From contig JAHDVF020000844.1 of assembly GCA_022606425.2 (NCBI GenBank), positions 1-64,000 of the forward strand: 64,000 bases of DNA, read 5' to 3'. Positions within the stretch are counted from its first letter, which is position 1, and each line of letters starts with the position of its first letter. The position numbers and the translations under genes were made by a program. The notes below the pieces were generated by a model. That model did not search any database, was not told the origin of the DNA, and saw only the letters and a list, made by a program, of their open reading frames with translations. This stretch comes from Lepidostoma basale (lineage: Eukaryota > Arthropoda > Insecta > Trichoptera > Lepidostomatidae). This document shows, one piece after another, positions 21,529 through 33,212 of the stretch.

Positions 21529-21777
21529 CTAATTTATTAGTCTCCTTTCTGTGTGCTCAGTCAAGTGCATTGTCAAACCGAAGACAGTGTGGCAAGCACA
21601 GAAATCTGTTTTAGACATAACACATCTAAAAATGTCTCTTCCGGTACCATCAGTCGCAAATATTAAATCTGCGTCTTCGTGGTTAGACTTGAATACAGCT
21701 GTGTACATCAATAGTCCAATAAAAGCCCGCAACTCGATTGTATCGGTATCTTTTAGTTCTGATCGATCCTGTTTCAT
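21529..21777 (-). pseudogene. piggyBac-type transposase fragment, block copy 2
   Basis: Duplicate of 15837-16085, again 82 codons with ELRAFIGLLMYTAVFKSN and CVMSKTDF. It differs by one residue (H for Y after CAC). Its upstream border is again the minisatellite. Confidence 0.6.
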
Positions 21778-21785
21778 ATATTTAG

Positions 21786-22150
21786 ATCTTTATCGGAAGG
21801 TCTAACCTTATCAGAAGGTCTAGCCTTATCGGAAGGTCTAGCCTTATCGGAAGGTCTAGCCTTATCGGAAGGTCTAGCCTTATCGGAAGGTCTAGCCTTA
21901 TCGGAAGGTCTAGCCTTATCGGAAGGTCTAGCCTTATCGGATGGTCTAGCCTTATCGGAAGGTCTAACCTTTTCGGAAGGTATAGCCTTATCGGAAGGTC
22001 TAGCTTTATCATCTAGCCTTATTGGAAGGTCTAGCCTTATCGGAAGGTCTAGCTTTATCATCTAGCCTTATCGGAAGGTCTAACCTAATCGGAAGGTCTA
22101 GCCTTATCGGAATGTCTAGCCTTATCGGAAGGTCTAGCCTTATTGGAAGG
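21786..22150. repeat. 18-bp minisatellite, copy 2
   Basis: About 20 units of AAGGTCTAGCCTTATCGG, more uniform than copy 1 in its first half. Joined on the left to the piggyBac scrap and on the right to a different LINE ORF1 (22151-22878) than in copy 1. Confidence 0.95.
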
Positions 22151-22820
22151 CTATATTTTATTGACCGTAAATAAGGCAGTACTACTACTACCTACAAGCG
22201 ATTTCAGATAGGCCAACATTTCATCCGCCGAAGTATTCACCTGAAACGGGTAACAATGATAAAATTTCATGTCACGTCTTGTGGAAAGTTTCCCACGAAT
22301 AAAATGCCCCTTTCTGGCCACTTTAGGCATCTTCCACTCGCCCTCCTCCGCCCCGTTGTCCCTCAGTGACGGCCGCAACGGATTGACCCTGCGATGCCGC
22401 TCTCTTCGAGGTGACCTTGACGGTGGCCGGAACAGCAGAAGCAGTCACAAGCGAGGACTGAGATGCCACGGCAGTGGGGATGGAAGGGGAAGACGAGGAC
22501 TTCACAATTTTGTTCACGCTCGGTCTTAGCTGCTGGGTTACCCGACAGCAATTGCTTCCCCTTAGATTTACTCGCGGTAGAACGAGTAACTCTGATCGGT
22601 TGGTCGACACTGAGAATAGGAGAAAAAGAAGCAGCAGCAGCAGCTACAGCTGAATATAGAGCCGGTGTATGAGAGCTCCCCGCCACAGACACAATGACGT
22701 CGGTAGGAGCGAGAGACTCCGGCTCAGATGGACGACTCACTGTCATAGCGTTCACTTTGACAACAAGGGCGTCCATCTTCGCGTGCAGCTCACGTATTTG
22801 CTGCATCAAATCACGGTTGC
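22151..22820 (-). pseudogene. LINE ORF1-like protein, frameshifted, next to minisatellite
   Basis: Starts MCSCNRDLMQQIRELHAKMD near 22821 with a coiled-coil beginning, then an Ala/Ser-rich region (TPALYSAVAAAAASFSPILS) and TRSTASKSKGKQLLSGNPAA. Two frame changes lead into SSPSIPTAVASQSSLVTASA and, from 22378, KMPKVARKGHFIRGKLSTRR and NTSADEMLAYLKSLVGSSST, ending at 22151. The last part resembles the C-terminal domain of some gag-like ORF1 proteins. Not the same gene as at 16416-16999, although built alike. Confidence 0.45.
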
Positions 22821-23043
22821 AAGAGCACATTTCGAGTTTACAAATGTTAAACTTTGTAATAAATAAATAAAAAAACATAGATGTCGCTAGTAATTCAGTT
22901 AAACTGACATCTGAAATTGTGCAATGTCACAATATATAAACTTTAAATTAAGGTTCGCTGCGGCCCAAGAACAAAGTGCAGACACGAAAACGTGTGTCGA
23001 CAGGTTGACGACCGTAACAATACTGTAAAAATGGCCACCAGGC

Positions 23044-23150
23044 TAGGGATGGGCAAAACGACTCATCTCAGGGATCAGATCTGAACGGACCGCTCAGCAG
23101 AGTGAGTCGACTCTTTTTCACGACTCACTAAAATCAGATTTGTAACTCCA
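23044..23150 (+). mobile_element. hAT-like transposon end (left)
   Basis: TAGGGATGGGCAAAACGACT followed by several GACTCA/GAGTCG motifs. Read inward from the other side, the sequence at 29329 begins TAGGCATGTGCGATCCGCTC and also carries AGTCGACTCAC. TAGGGATGGGC-type ends and short subterminal repeats are usual in hAT elements. No 8-bp target duplication is evident, so the two ends may not belong to one intact element. Confidence 0.45.
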
Positions 23151-23169
23151 AACTCAAATGCCGCGCCGC

Positions 23170-25100
23170 GCCGCCTCGATAATGACGTTATAACAAGCCA
23201 ACGTATGCAATTCAACCTAGTAGTATTTTTCATACAGATTTGTGACATGACGAATCGATGTTTATTTATTTTTCAATTTAACTACACTGAGCCATAGCAA
23301 CGCGTGGCCGGGTACAGCTAGCAATCAAAATTTTAACCCAAATCTTTGAAAATAATGTCATTTGATTTTTATGCCCTAACTGTATGCTAACTTGAATTAT
23401 TTCAAAGTATCAAAACAACTAGGAAACCGAAGTGTAAAAAGTGTATTTTATGAAATAAACTTTCTTTTTGTAAAAAAAAGTTCATCTAAAAGAAAAGAAA
23501 ATACTTTGTATTAAATGTAAATTTACTAGATGTAAAATGTAAGGTAACTCGACTAATCAACTGTCTGTCGCCCAACCCCCTCCCAAAATACGTCACTGGT
23601 TGGTTCTGCGACAAATGTGACCACTGCTTACCTTTAAAGTCACCTCAGTCACCTTGGTTCATTTGTCAAATAAATTTATTTCTCTCTCTGAAACATGAAT
23701 GTTGCCGATTATGATACGATTTGTTTATGGAAGTTTAATTAAATTGTTAGTGTAATGCATGAATAAGGTGATGATTTAAAACATGTTTTTGCTCTCAATA
23801 TATTTTATTTAGTTCTTATGATCTACCGATTCGATTAGTACTGTCAGAAAGAATCGGCAAAGAAAACTGACAGACTGAAACTGTTTTAAAAAATATATAT
23901 ATATACATAATAAGCTGTGTCTCAGTGTCTGCACTCGCTGCTTATTTTTTCAAGATGGAGATCTGAAACAATATACAAAAAGGGCCATGAATACATGCAA
24001 AAGTTAATTTGAAATATACAGGTATACTCTTAGAATTAGCTGGATATGTGTATTTGGGTTAGTGTTAATAATTAAAATATTTCTTGCTCTGACTCGATGT
24101 TCAATTTATTTCTAAATATAAATTATCTATCCATATTATTGCCAACATTTCAAGTGAAAATATGTAAGAATTATAAGTGTTGCAGGCATAAGATATAAAA
24201 TTATTAATTAACAATTTTTGGTTTGAAGTTTTCTAAAAATACTTCAAACGTTTCTGTTATCAGTGTTTGAAATTTGAAACATTTGATATGCAACAGTCTA
24301 AGATTGATTAGAAGGATATTTTAGCCCCCTGCGGTTTAAGGTTTCCAAATAAAAAAAGTTCTGTGAATATTCTTACAATTAAACCACGAGAAGAGATCAG
24401 AATTTGTTGAACAGAGATATGATAATTTGTTCTGTCATACGGTGATATACACCATAAAGTTTTTCTAATAGATCGGTCTGAAACTTTCCTAGAAGAACAT
24501 ACAGGGCATTGCACTTATTCAATAAATAATCTACCAGCTCCATCATTGTCTATGTGATGTGTAAAGAGAGTCCAATATATCTCCTTAATCAGTTAGCCTC
24601 TATTATGATTATTCGATATTTGCGACCATTGGCAATTTTTTTAAAAAGAATTTAATATTACTCTGCTCCAAACTGTAAACAAGTTTGGCAAGAGGCAAAA
24701 GTAAGTTTAAACCTTTGTCTCGATGCTTTACATGTACGCTTGTCTACCAATCACAAATGATTTAAATAAATCTCGTGTACCTGAAGATTTTCCCCGAAGA
24801 TATGACTATATATCCTTCAAGATTGGTCCGATACAAGCCAATCGATGGACCTTAAAATCTTAGTGCCTCTTTGGGAATGTTCTTGTCATGGAGTAATCTC
24901 ACAATTAAATTCTTCTGCTGAAGATGAATCGTATGCCGAATCAACTAATGATGTTGAAGGATCTGTAAACAAAAAATACATTATGATAATAATAATAAAT
25001 TGAGTGCCATTTTTATGAATTATTCATCTCATGGACGCTGTAGAAAATGCTCCGTTTTATGAACTAGTTAAAAAATAAACATATTTAGTAGGAGGGTTGC
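23170..25100. other. AT-rich DNA, no gene identified
   Basis: Unique-looking AT-rich sequence. A minus-strand frame at 24514-24308 (MQCPVCSSRKVSDRSIRKTL) has a cysteine pair, and an acidic stretch DPSTSLVDSAYDSSSAEEF is readable near 24960-24900. Both could be transposase exon remnants, but neither is a supported gene. Confidence 0.3.
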
Positions 25101-25104
25101 ACCC

Positions 25105-25610
25105 AACGCAGTCGATCAACCCTTCATGTCAAGAAAGGATAATTTGAAAAGGTGCGTTTTGAGTTTCGATCTAAACTCTGACTGATTCTCAATGCACTTA
25201 AGGTCAGCTGGAAGATTGTTCCAGGCTGAAGGTCCGGCTACCGCGAAGGCTCGGTAGTCAAAGTTTGTGCTTGGACAGCGTTTTGGCACAGTCAATCTAC
25301 CGATCGCAGAAGTCTTAGCTGATGGTAATGTAAACCGTCTGCCATTCAGGTTCTTGTTGATACAGAGTTCAGAAATATAAGCTGGTGCCATACCACGCAA
25401 CGCCTTTGTATCCTTTCTGGACATTTCAGTCAGTGGAGCTCCTTAAGATGCTGTGTTATGTGAGAACTCTTCGGCACACCTCTTATCAGTCTTGCTGCTG
25501 CGTTGAATGCAGACTGGAGTTTATTATAGTTTACTGTTGGGGGTTGTTGGCGTAGACTCCATTGCAGTAATCTAGTCGTGATACAATGAAGGAATTGATT
25601 AATGTTTTAA
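25105..25610 (-). pseudogene. CR1/L2-type LINE reverse-transcriptase C-terminus
   Basis: The minus strand reads TTRLDYCNGVYANN near 25570, then frame-shifted remnants, and finally LRGMAPAYISELCINKNL, RLTVPKRCPSTNFDYRAFAV and AGPSAWNNLPADLKCIENQ, with FRSKLKTHLF at the end (25424-25116). The order S-R-L-D-Y-C-N, A-P-x-Y-x-x-E-L, F-x-V-A-G-P-x-x-W-N-x-L-P is the thumb and C-terminus of CR1/L2-clade RT. Only the tail survives. Confidence 0.8.
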
Positions 25611-26339
25611 AACTGTCAATTGATCAATTATTAATCTAAATGTAACTTGTAAATAGTTTTATTTCCTTATTTTATAATAATATAGTCTCTACATACATTT
25701 TAAAATTTCTTCCAAATCAATGGTCAAATTATTATAGTTTATTATTATTTGATTGCATTATGACATCAGTACTAGGTTTGTTCAGTCTCTGTACCTGGGA
25801 AAAATAAAAAAATTCACGTCGACATGATTACATAGTTTTATAGAGAAAATTATCAATTATACTATGAAGCAGAAGTATTTTATATTCACGCTTGTATAGT
25901 AGTGTATACTTACATTGTAAATTTTCTTTCAAATTAAATTTGATTAAATTGTGAATTATTATTCATATCTACATTACTTCGTTTTCTTGGTTAGTTAGTT
26001 AAGAATTTTAAATTAACATCTGTATGCGAAATAATAAATTGACAGTACTTTGTACTCACTTTGCTTGGTGCTGCTTTCCAGATTCATTGCCATTTGGAAT
26101 GTATTGGTTGGTGCTTGAAGACATGTTGACAAACTATTATTGTATTACAATATGTAAGCAACAATAACTATTGAAAATAGTGTAGTCTTGGGAGAATCTG
26201 AAAACATAGCAAGCCAGCAAGCGCAAAATACCATAGGCAAAAAAATATGTAAATCCAAAGATTTTAGAAGCAGAAATGTGAAATTTTAGCAGGTCACTCT
26301 TCTTCTTCGATGCTATTAGCAATAAATATTGATAAACTG

Positions 26340-27470
26340 TTTTGAGTTCTTGATTATTTCTTTTTCGACCTCTACCAGCTACGCAGATTTTTTTGTATGG
26401 CGATGAATGGTTGTACCTAAAAAACATTACATCAGGAAGAATTTTTTCAAATTGCATGCATTTGATTTTTAGCCATGATACTTAGCTACCGTCTTCATCG
26501 GTATTCTTATTTTTCATTGAAGAGGTAGCCAAGACCTGTAGGTCAACAAAATTATTACAAGTGTAGATTTAGACATATTTCTCGTTAGTTCATATTTGGA
26601 AGTATCAGAAATGCTCAGCAATGATGGTTATTTATCCGGTAGATGGAATGTAGGATCTTTATCAGAATCGGCTGAGGAAAAATCACCATCTGTAGAATTG
26701 TAATCTACTATGCAATTTACCGTTTCCCCGAGAGGGTAGGCAGTTAGGAAATTATTATTTAGAAATTTAATAAAATAATTGTTTAGTTGCAGTAAATTTT
26801 GGATATATATGTTAGTTATACCTAACATTATTGTAATGTTTGATTTTGAATATCTCTCGATTGTCTTTGTGTTATGTGAATGAATGAACGACTTTAAATG
26901 TGTTAATTATAAATATGTTAATGGATCTAATTGGCCTACACGGTGAAAGATAAAGCCTTACGGTGGGGTTAAGCTAATATTATAATTATTTAAATATTAA
27001 GTTTTATGTTATTACACCTGGATTGGGCCCAAGAATAAGTCGAACAATTTCCATTCATGCTGGTTTAATAAATGTTTCGCCGATAGTATGTGTTTTTTTC
27101 TGATGTGAAATTAATTTTGCAGCATGGTAGCTAGCTTCTAAGGCCTTTTCAGAAACTATAACGACCGATTTCATAAATTGCTCTATTTTTATTTTCTTCT
27201 AAGCACTTCTTAAAATATTGTGTGTCCTCTTTGGCTTAACTGGGATGGTTTGAATTTAGAAGGCGTTTTATATACTTTACTGGGTGCCATTGACTCTTTT
27301 GATAGCTGTTCGTCGCAAATTCGTCACCACACCACGAGAATCCACATTGAAGAGACTACAGTCTTCGTTGTGCTTCCTTTTCACAATCTTCATTAGTTTT
27401 TTTGCTACACTTGGGCTGGGTTCTTTATCATCTGTACGTGAAGACGAATCTTTAAAAGGGTATAAAAGTA
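26340..27470 (-). pseudogene. Exon-like minus-strand segments of an unidentified (transposase-like) gene
   Basis: Three stretches look coding: KDSSSRTDDKEPSPSVAKKL with KRKHNEDCSLFNVDSRGVVT (about 27460-27270, stop TAA), DYNSTDGDFSSADSDKDPTF (about 26720-26630), and NHSSPYKKICVAGRGRKRNN (about 26415-26340). The last is bordered by an acceptor-like TTTTTTAG and a donor-like GTTTAT. Acidic Ser/Asp-rich and basic RGRKR segments occur in N-termini of several DNA transposon proteins. No catalytic domain is visible. Could equally be a degraded host gene. Confidence 0.3.
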
Positions 27471-27653
27471 AATATGAGTCACACGAAGAACGCTAACCAT
27501 GCACAATTCAGCAACACAACTAATAGTAATTGTCGTTAATGGTAGACGTTTGATTATTTCAATTTGGTGTTAGATACTCAGCCATCTAGTTATCGATACT
27601 AGCGACCAAATTTATATTCATATATGCAACGGCAGCCTTTTTTCTTTCTAGAA

Positions 27654-28263
27654 ACTGACTGTCTATTGCGCTTTTTTACTTTGACGATCGCCGTCTCTGA
27701 AAGGGTACTACAATCCTGAAAAATCGTAGAAATCTCATTTCTATCGCATTTATTCTACTACATTCCATCTTTTGCCAGTTCCATTGCACAGCCATTTTAG
27801 CTTTTTTAGATAGGCTTTTGTTTATGATGACAACTTTAAGTGAACCGTTTACTTTGTTGCCTACCCCAACCCTTCATTCAATATCCTTCTCCACTTTCCA
27901 ATATGCTGTCTCGTCATTCTATATCAGAAATCGCATGGTTCCAGAAAAAAATTAATAAACTGACTGTCTATTGCGCTTTTTTACTTTGACGATCGCTGTC
28001 TCTGAAAGGGTACTACAATCCTGAAAAATCGTAGAAATCTCATTTCTATCGCATTTATTCTACTACATTCCATCTTTTGCCAGTTCCATTGCACAGCCAT
28101 TTTAGCTTTTTTAGATAGGCTTTTGTTTATGATGACAACTTTAAGTGAACCGTTTACTTTGTTGCCTACCCCAACCCTTCATTCAATATCCTTCTCCACT
28201 TTCCAATATGCTGTCTCGTCATTCTATATCAGAAATCGCATGGTTCCAGAAAAAAAATAATAA
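27654..28263. repeat. 305-bp tandem duplication containing RTE-derived sequence
   Basis: TGACTGTCTATTGCGCTTTT begins at 27656 and again at 27961, with almost identical copies. On the minus strand each contains a piece of the RTE reverse transcriptase (compare 57200-57380). A decayed RTE fragment was thus duplicated after insertion. Confidence 0.85.
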
Positions 28264-28439
28264 TGATATGTTTTTCAAATAATCCGTGTATGTTATAGAT
28301 ATCGATCTATTCCTAATGAAATTCCCTACAAGATGACATAAATTAAATTTTGATTATAGATAAAGTTAGCGGCAAACTGAATTGACCACATGGGAGCGAG
28401 CGTTTTGTTCTGAACACGGTACGTTAAGGGTTTTAAAAA

Positions 28440-28630
28440 GTTGTACACAAGCAGCGTGGGAAAAGAAGCCGAGGACGACCGAAGAAATTAATCAATTACT
28501 AAAAAGCGGCCACATCCGAAGTCGGAATAATCGACGTGCGTGCATGGTACGATGTATGAATGTAGAGGAAGCCCGAGAGGTATGCCAGGAGGGAGCATTG
28601 TGGCGATCCATCCTCTCTGCCTACAAGACA
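28440..28630 (+). pseudogene. RTE-type LINE C-terminal fragment
   Basis: Reads INQLLKSGHIRSRNNRRACM, VRCMNVEEAREVCQEGALW and RSILSAY. This matches the last residues of the big RTE element (41590-41730) closely, with a small internal deletion around the GRPRKTW motif. The tail repeat is missing. Confidence 0.75.
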
Positions 28631-28842
28631 AATGAAAATTTATGTATTAAAAATAAAAATAAAAATGATTTAAAAATATGAAATGATTTGAAAATTAAAC
28701 ATTATTAAAAAATATATATTGTTTAAAAATAAAAATTGTTTAAAAATTACAAATTATTTAAAAAATTTTAATTTAAATATATTTAAAAAATATATATGAA
28801 AACTAAAAAAAGTAACAGACGTCCATTGCAGTAAAAGTTTGA

Positions 28843-29329
28843 TTCGCGAGCCGTAAACGACTCCGCTGAGCCGACTCTTTTGCAAATGAACCGCCCGAAC
28901 CGTGAACCGTACTACACGACTCACGGAACCGTGAACCGTCTAAACGATTCACGGAGCCGTCAGCCATACTAAACGACTCACGGAGCCGAGAGCCGTATTC
29001 GGAGCCGTGAGCGGTCTAAACGACTCACGGAGCCGTCAGCCATACTAAACGACTCACGGAGCCGAGAGCCGTACTCGGAGCCGTGAGCGGTCTAAACGAT
29101 TCACGGAGCTGTCAGCCATACTAAACGACTCACGGAGCCGAGAGCCGTACTCGGAGCCGTGAGCGGTCTAAACGATTCACGGAGCCGTCAGCCATACTAA
29201 ACGACTCACGGAACCGTGAGCGGTGAGCCGACTCTTTTACGGATCATTGAGCTGCCGCTCTTTTTTTATGGATCAACGCTCACCCGCTCACCAAAGTGAG
29301 TCGACTCGTGAGCGGATCGCACATGCCTA
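28843..29329. repeat. 76-bp GC-rich subterminal array and hAT-like right end
   Basis: About three and a half units of 76 bp built from GAGCCGTGAGCGGTCTAAAC and GACTCACGGAGCCG, rich in short inverted GACTCACGG/CCGTGAG motifs. It ends at 29329 with a TIR-like sequence (see 23044). This is a GC island in AT-rich surroundings. Arrays like this near ends serve as transposase binding sites in some hAT elements. That function here is inferred. Confidence 0.6.
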
Positions 29330-29755
29330 CTTCTGATGAGCTTGACTGACGCTCTTAAGAGCGTCTTCTGTTGATTTCTGCGGTGTGAATCCATATTGCC
29401 TCTGACTCGGCATGCTTTTGCGATGAAAATGGCAATTGATCCGATTGATCATCAACTTTTCGAGTACTTTTCCAAATACCGAGATGAGTCTAATCGGTCT
29501 GTAGGACTTGATGTCTCGAAGGTCATCCTTTCCCGGTTTGGGAATGACAATGACCCTCGCTATTTTCCATTGAGCTGGAAAGTGGCTCACTCTGAGACAT
29601 GCGTTGTACATACCCAGTACAAGTGACCTGTCCACGTTGAAGAAGTGAAGGCGGATGTCCGCGGTGAATTGGTCTTCACCGCTTCAGGCGCCTTTTCTGG
29701 ATTAATATTGGATAATATATCCTCAATCTCCTCCACCATAAATATCGGGTCGTTT
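29330..29755 (-). pseudogene. LINE reverse-transcriptase N-terminal fragment
   Basis: Minus strand: VEEIEDILSNINPEKAP, a frameshift near 29700, then FFNVDRSLVLGMYNACLRVS, WKIARVIVIPKPGKDDLRDI and KSYRPIRLISVFGKVLEKLM with QYGFTPQKSTEDAL. These are RT blocks 0-2 (fingers) of an I/R1/Jockey-group LINE. The YADD palm part is lost where the hAT-like end begins at 29329. Confidence 0.8.
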
Positions 29756-29769
29756 TATTTATTTATTTA

Positions 29770-30000
29770 TTTATTTATACATACTTACTTTACTTTACTT
29801 TGCGTATGGCGGCAATTTTTTTTTTCTGGGCCATTGGGCCGCGTCACAGGCGAAGATCCAGACCCTCCATCCACTTCACTGCTCCTGGCGTGGCTCTGTG
29901 AAGGTCATCAAGGCCAGGAGGGTATCTTCTGGTGGGGCAATCCTCCACAATGTGCCGGATAGTCTGGCTCTCCGCCCCGCAGTCACATCCAGGAGATGGA
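29770..30000 (-). pseudogene. LINE polyprotein C-terminal fragment
   Basis: Reads CDCGAESQTIRHIVEDCPTR and LDDLHRATPGAVKWMEGLDL, a C-x-C...H-x-x-x-C cysteine/histidine end found after the RT of several LINE lineages. It abuts the poly(A) run of the next element at 30001. Clade not fixed. Confidence 0.65.
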
Positions 30001-32127
30001 GTTTTTTTTTTTTTTTTTAGATGGGAGTTTCACTATTATTTGCCTTGCTCATTATGTACAAGGCTTATATATATTCGAGGGGATTTTTATTTATTTTGTT
30101 ATTTTCTTTCAGGCGTCATTCTTTTTTATGGAATTTCTACAGGATTGGAAGGGAAGTCGGCTGTGGCCTGTTTGGAGCTTCTCCGCATTCGCCAAGTGAT
30201 GAGGGAACCACAGAAACCTCATCAAGAGAAGTCGAACTATTCGAGTAATCGGATAGGTCTTCCGTTTCACTAGAAGAGTGATCGGCTTTTGTTACAACTC
30301 GGCAGTCATTCATCTTTCTTACAGTCTGAACAATGTATATTAAAAATGATACCACCTCTTGCGACAGGTGCTCGTGGTTCATCACAGATTCGATGTCCCC
30401 GAAACTTACGTCACGTCTTCTGCATTTCGCCTCCACTTGAAATCTCTTATGGCTAAAAATGGGACAATGCATCATCAGATGAGGGACATCCTGCGATGAT
30501 ACACTATCGCAGGGGCATTTATCATCCTTAATTAATTTGAATCGAAAGAGGTAGCCCTTGAATCCGCCATGACCCGTCAGTATTTGGGTCAAGTCGAAAT
30601 TCATATGCTGCCTCTTCCGAAATTTTAATGCGGAATATAATTTTGGAAAGAAAAATTTTGTCACCGATCCCGTAGTAGACATTTCATATCTCCTATTCCA
30701 GGCTTCCAAATATCTGATCCGAATAATACGCTTTGCAAACGATAATGGAAACCTGGAATAGTCTGGCGCCGTTTTCTTTAAAGTGGCTTCTCTCGCCGCC
30801 TCATCCGCCTGCACGTTTCCATCGATGTCAACATGACCCCGAATCCATCCCACATGCACAGTCTGGTCTCTGTTACGGAGATTCTGGATGTTGGCTCTAA
30901 TATCTGTAACCATTGGATTTACAGAACCCACATCCAGAATTGCCTGAATACCAGACTTGCAGTCGGAGAGAACCGTGACCCGACGCCATCGACTGGGCGG
31001 CTTCTTTAAAACGAACAAAAGGGCCTGGTTTATTGCGAATAGTTCCGCCTGAAAAACGGAACAGAAGTCATCGAGTTTAAACTTTCTCGATGGCAGCCTC
31101 TTTATATTATCGAATGGCACAAAGGCTGCACCGACCTTTCCATTTAAGAGACTGCCATCTGTGAATAACCTTATCTCATCCTGTCCCATATCCGGGGGAA
31201 TCTGGTCATAAAATCCATGAATGAATTTGATTTGATCAGCAGGATGAGGCAGCGAGTAAAAGTCAACAACATTTTCTAATTGTCTATCGCTAGGAAGATC
31301 CTGCAAGGAATGAAATTTTTTCACATTATAGACCTCTGCTAGCTCCTTGACTCTCAGGTCGAGAGGTATGAAGCCTCCCATATGGACTTCCGATTTGCCT
31401 CAACATCCCTACAGCGATCATCAACCGTCCAGATGGGGTTTCTAGACTTGAGACGCTTATCAGGGTGTTGGAATATGTCCTTGAAAGCAGGAAGAAGCGG
31501 GTTGCTACGCACTCTATCAACCATCTTGATTGATGCCAGGGATCTACGCAGAGGTGGAGGAGTGATATTAGACAGGACTGGGAGCCACTGGACTGGTGTA
31601 GACCTAACGGTTCCTGTGATGGTGCGCATTGATTTGTTGAGCTCCACGTCCAACTTCCCGCAGTGGTCACTGCGAGCCCAGACAGGTGCACAGTATTCCG
31701 CCGCACTGTACACTAGAGCCATTGCCGAAGTCCTCAAGGTCCTGGCGTCACTACCCCATGTAGTACCGGCTAGTTTTGAAATAATATTGTTCCGGGTTTT
31801 TACCTTTCCTTTTGTGGCTTCAATATGGTTTCTAAATGTCAGCGCTCGGTCCAGCTTAACGCCCAAATATTTGGGAGCAGGCTCAGGAGGAATAGTGTGA
31901 CCGCACATTTCAACCTTCAAGTTCCTCTTAGCTTCCCGGTTGTTGAGGTGAAACGCAATTGAGGCTGACTTTGATGGATTCGGGGTGAGGTGCCATGTTT
32001 TGAAATACTCAGAGAGTATTTCAAGATCACCGTTGAGCGTTCCTTCCATTTTGCCAAAGCATCTGTCTTGCGTCACCAGAGCAATGTCATCTGCGTAGAT
32101 GAATTCGCGGGAGCTTGTTATATACAT
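30001..32127 (-). pseudogene. I-group LINE: RT palm to RNase H, 5' truncated
   Basis: Two overlapping minus-strand frames. 32127-31354 begins inside RT at FIYADDIALVTQ, goes on with NPSKSASIAF and YLGVKLDRALTF, and ends in the thumb. 31381-30137 carries RNase H: IRLFTDGSLLNGK (first D), AELFAINQAL (E), TVLSDCKSGI (D), VGWIRGHVDIDGN with QADEAARE (last D), then the C-terminal HLMMHCPIF H-x-x-x-C region and an acidic tail. An 18-base A-run (minus strand) at 30001-30018 is the 3' end. The frame overlap (28 bp) is a frameshift. All four RNase H acidic positions are intact, so decay is mild. Confidence 0.88.
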
Positions 32128-32129
32128 GA

Positions 32130-32953
32130 TACATTACAAACGAAAAACATTTGGGCGACTCATTTGGACACAAATATAAGATAAAACAACATGAGACCAA
32201 AAAATCATACATATCGGAAGGAATCCAAATATGTCGACGTCAGTGAGGTAGTACTCTTTCCAGAATTTGTAATATTTTTTATGAATACTGCCTCACTGAC
32301 ACTGAAAATGTCCAAACCCGAGATGATTGGATTCAGCGTCCGAATTACTCTTCTTACTGGCATCACCAAAGGCAGGTTGGTTCTGCGTGACGGAGCAAAG
32401 AACAATTGATGTCGGCGCTGTCGCAGGTAGTTATCAGGAACAAAAAGACCTATTTGCTCCAGAACATAGGGGTTCTCAATAGAGCCCCGAATCAGTTTGA
32501 AAAAATGTGTTGACAGTAATCCTTCCCTCCTCAGGTCGAGGGAGTTATACCCCAACATACCCAAGAGAAATGCCGCTGAATTCGGCGTTTTCTGGGAAAG
32601 CACAAGTCAAACAAATTATAAATAATACTGTAAAAATGTCGCAGGGCATCATTTACGGTGGTCAAGTTGTACAGGTCGCTCCAGTCATGTTGACTCATTA
32701 GCTGGTATAGCTTCAGAAAATCACCTTGGCTGAAGTTCCATCCTCTGAAGATGTCTTTTTTATGGCGCGGTACTCTGGTAATACCAGGATTATCTTTACC
32801 AGAGTACTCAAACTCTAGCGCGGGATGGTGATCATCTTCAGTAACTAATGGAGACACTGATCTTGAGACTTGCAATTTGATGTTGCTCAAAATTAAGTCC
32901 AAGGCTCTGGAATCTGAGTTCAAAACGACATTGTGTTGTGCAAGCCCAAACAC
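32130..32953 (-). pseudogene. CR1-like LINE with internal deletion: endonuclease end joined to RT C-terminus
   Basis: 32953-32600 reads FGLAQHNVVLNSDSRALDLI, SRSVSPLVTEDDHHPALEFE and HDWSDLYNLTTVNDALRHFY, the endonuclease end and linker. At about 32600 it jumps to LLGMLGYNSLDLRREGLLST, GLFVPDNYLRQRRHQLFFAP and LPLVMPVRRVIRTLNPIISG, the RT C-terminus, then a 3' UTR ending near 32130. The entire RT core is missing. The same C-terminus recurs at 44862, 59930, 60163, 60550 and 61826. Confidence 0.8.
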
Positions 32954-33212
32954 TGTGTATAAAGCCCAAATTTTGGTGCTTTTCTGATATTCCGCTTTCC
33001 ATCCATTCCTTTAGGAGTGTATTTTCGGGGTATATAGGAGAAATGTTTGATTTCTCTCTCAGATATATATCATATTTGCTTTGAATGAAAAGGTCATACA
33101 GGTCGTGCAGCCTACCGTACCGGAACACGTCAGCCCTTGCACTCTACCCATCTCGATCATTTTTTTTTTCTGGAATCGATTCCTTGAGGGATGTGTATTT
33201 TCGGGGTATATA

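Noticed and set aside
24308..24514. Cysteine-pair frame as a piggyBac C-terminal zinc finger
   Set aside because: Only two or three cysteines, no further conserved residues, and an alternative frame looks equally plausible.
28843..29320. Regularly spaced repeats as a possible CRISPR array
   Set aside because: Units are contiguous without unique spacers, in a eukaryotic genome with no cas genes; fits a transposon subterminal array.
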